Assembly (NCBI GenBank): GCA_009920875.1
Contig: RFZE01000101.1
Location: 1 to 5,476 of the forward strand
Source of the DNA: Alphaproteobacteria bacterium
GTDB taxonomy: Bacteria > Pseudomonadota > Alphaproteobacteria > RS24
DNA length: 5,476 nt
Direction of reading: 5' to 3'
This document shows, in pieces, positions 4,784-5,476 of the stretch. Every line of letters begins with the position of its first letter. Positions within the stretch are counted from its first letter, which is position 1. Made by a program: the position numbers and the translations under genes. The notes under the pieces were generated by a model. It had not been told where the DNA came from, searched no databases, and saw only the letters and a list, made by a program, of their open reading frames with translations.

Positions 4784-5476
4784 TCATCCATCTTCAAGGC
4801 TTGAATGAACGCATCTTGCGGAATATCAACCTTGCCGAACTGCCGCATTTTCTTTTTGCCCTCTTTTTGTTTGTCGAGCAATTTGCGTTTGCGCGTGGCG
4901 TCGCCGCCATAGCATTTCGCCGTCACGTCTTTTCTGAGCGCGGCAATGGTTTCGCGGGCAATCACCTTGCCGCCCAGCGCCGCTTGAATGGGAATTTTGA
5001 AAAGATGGCGCGGGATGAGACCTTTGAGCCGTTCGCACATGGCGCGACCGCGGGCTTCCGCATTGTCGCGGTGGACAATGGTCGACAGCGCATCGACCGG
5101 CTCGCCATTGACCAGAATCGCCATTTTGACCAGATCGCCGGTGCGGTAATCGGCCATTTGATAATCGAAACTGGCATAGCCGCGCGTCACGCTTTTCAAA
5201 CGGTCGTAAAAATCAAACACCACTTCGTTCAAGGGCAGTTCATATTCCAACATGGCGCGGCTGCCCGCATAAGACAGGTTAATCTGCCGCCCACGACGGT
5301 CTTCGCACAATTTCAGCACCGCGCCCATATAGTCATCGGGCACCAATATGGAGGCGCGAATCCACGGCTCGTCAATATGGTCAATCTTCACCACATCCGG
5401 CATATCGGCCGGATTATGCAGCTCTTCCATCGACCCGTCATTCATATGCAGCTGATAGACCACGCTCGGCGCCGTG
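4780..5476 (-). CDS. lepA: Elongation factor 4 (LepA), N-terminus outside window
   Basis: C-terminal 231 residues of LepA/EF4, the GTPase that binds the ribosome and back-translocates or remodels stalled elongation or initiation complexes. The frame is open through the right edge; the fragment begins TAPSVVYQL, equivalent to the end of domain III, around residue 366 of the roughly 600-residue protein. The EF-G domain V-like part follows (EPWIRASILVPDDYMGAVLK, then EDRRGRQ). The LepA-specific C-terminal domain ends with the diagnostic ALRKDVTAKCYGGDATRKRK, KQKEGKKKMRQFGKVDIPQ and AFIQALKMDD. The GTPase domain with its G motifs lies outside. The GTG at 5463 is an internal Val codon, not the start. 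No frameshift is seen. The TAA stop (4782-4780) overlaps the stop of the VOC gene, so no intrinsic terminator separates them. Confidence 0.97.
   Translation of the reverse strand, partial: TAPSVVYQLHMNDGSMEELHNPADMPDVVKIDHIDEPWIRASILVPDDYMGAVLKLCEDRRGRQINLSYAGSRAMLEYELPLNEVVFDFYDRLKSVTRGYASFDYQMADYRTGDLVKMAILVNGEPVDALSTIVHRDNAEARGRAMCERLKGLIPRHLFKIPIQAALGGKVIARETIAALRKDVTAKCYGGDATRKRKLLDKQKEGKKKMRQFGKVDIPQDAFIQALKMDD

Noticed and set aside
5461..5463. GTG at 5463 as a lepA start
   Set aside because: The frame continues upstream with TAPS, a conserved LepA segment, so this is an internal valine codon.

Overview
The window looks like an ordinary chromosomal segment of a proteobacterium, most likely an alphaproteobacterium and plausibly marine. 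The basis is the protein style of malate synthase G and LepA, a moderate GC content and heavy use of GCC/GGC/TTG codons. I cannot name a genus. There is no transposase, integrase, CRISPR array or phage gene.

Layout. Positions 1-2085 (minus) hold malate synthase G (glcB), cut at its C-terminus by the window edge. A short divergent intergenic region (2086-2197) separates it from a class I SAM-dependent methyltransferase of unknown substrate (2198-3007, plus). Next come a 283-bp spacer with several small inverted repeats and a possible antisense mini-ORF (3008-3290), and then an unrecognised 142-aa membrane protein (3291-3719, plus) followed by a strong intrinsic terminator. A complete tRNA-Ser(GGA) lies on the minus strand at 3807-3897. 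A VOC/glyoxalase-like two-domain protein follows (3998-4783, plus). Convergent to it is the C-terminal part of the translation factor LepA/EF4 (4780-5476, minus), whose N-terminal part lies beyond the right edge. The stop codons of the last two genes share a TTAA.

The genes do not form an obvious pathway or a single operon: orientations are minus, plus, plus, minus (tRNA), plus, minus. glcB and lepA are core housekeeping genes. The methyltransferase, the small membrane protein and the VOC protein are the variable parts. The least explained piece is the spacer plus membrane protein between the methyltransferase and the tRNA, which is visibly richer in A/T-ending codons than its neighbours and may be an accessory islet. 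I see no convincing evidence of a new multi-gene system; the findings below are small-scale.
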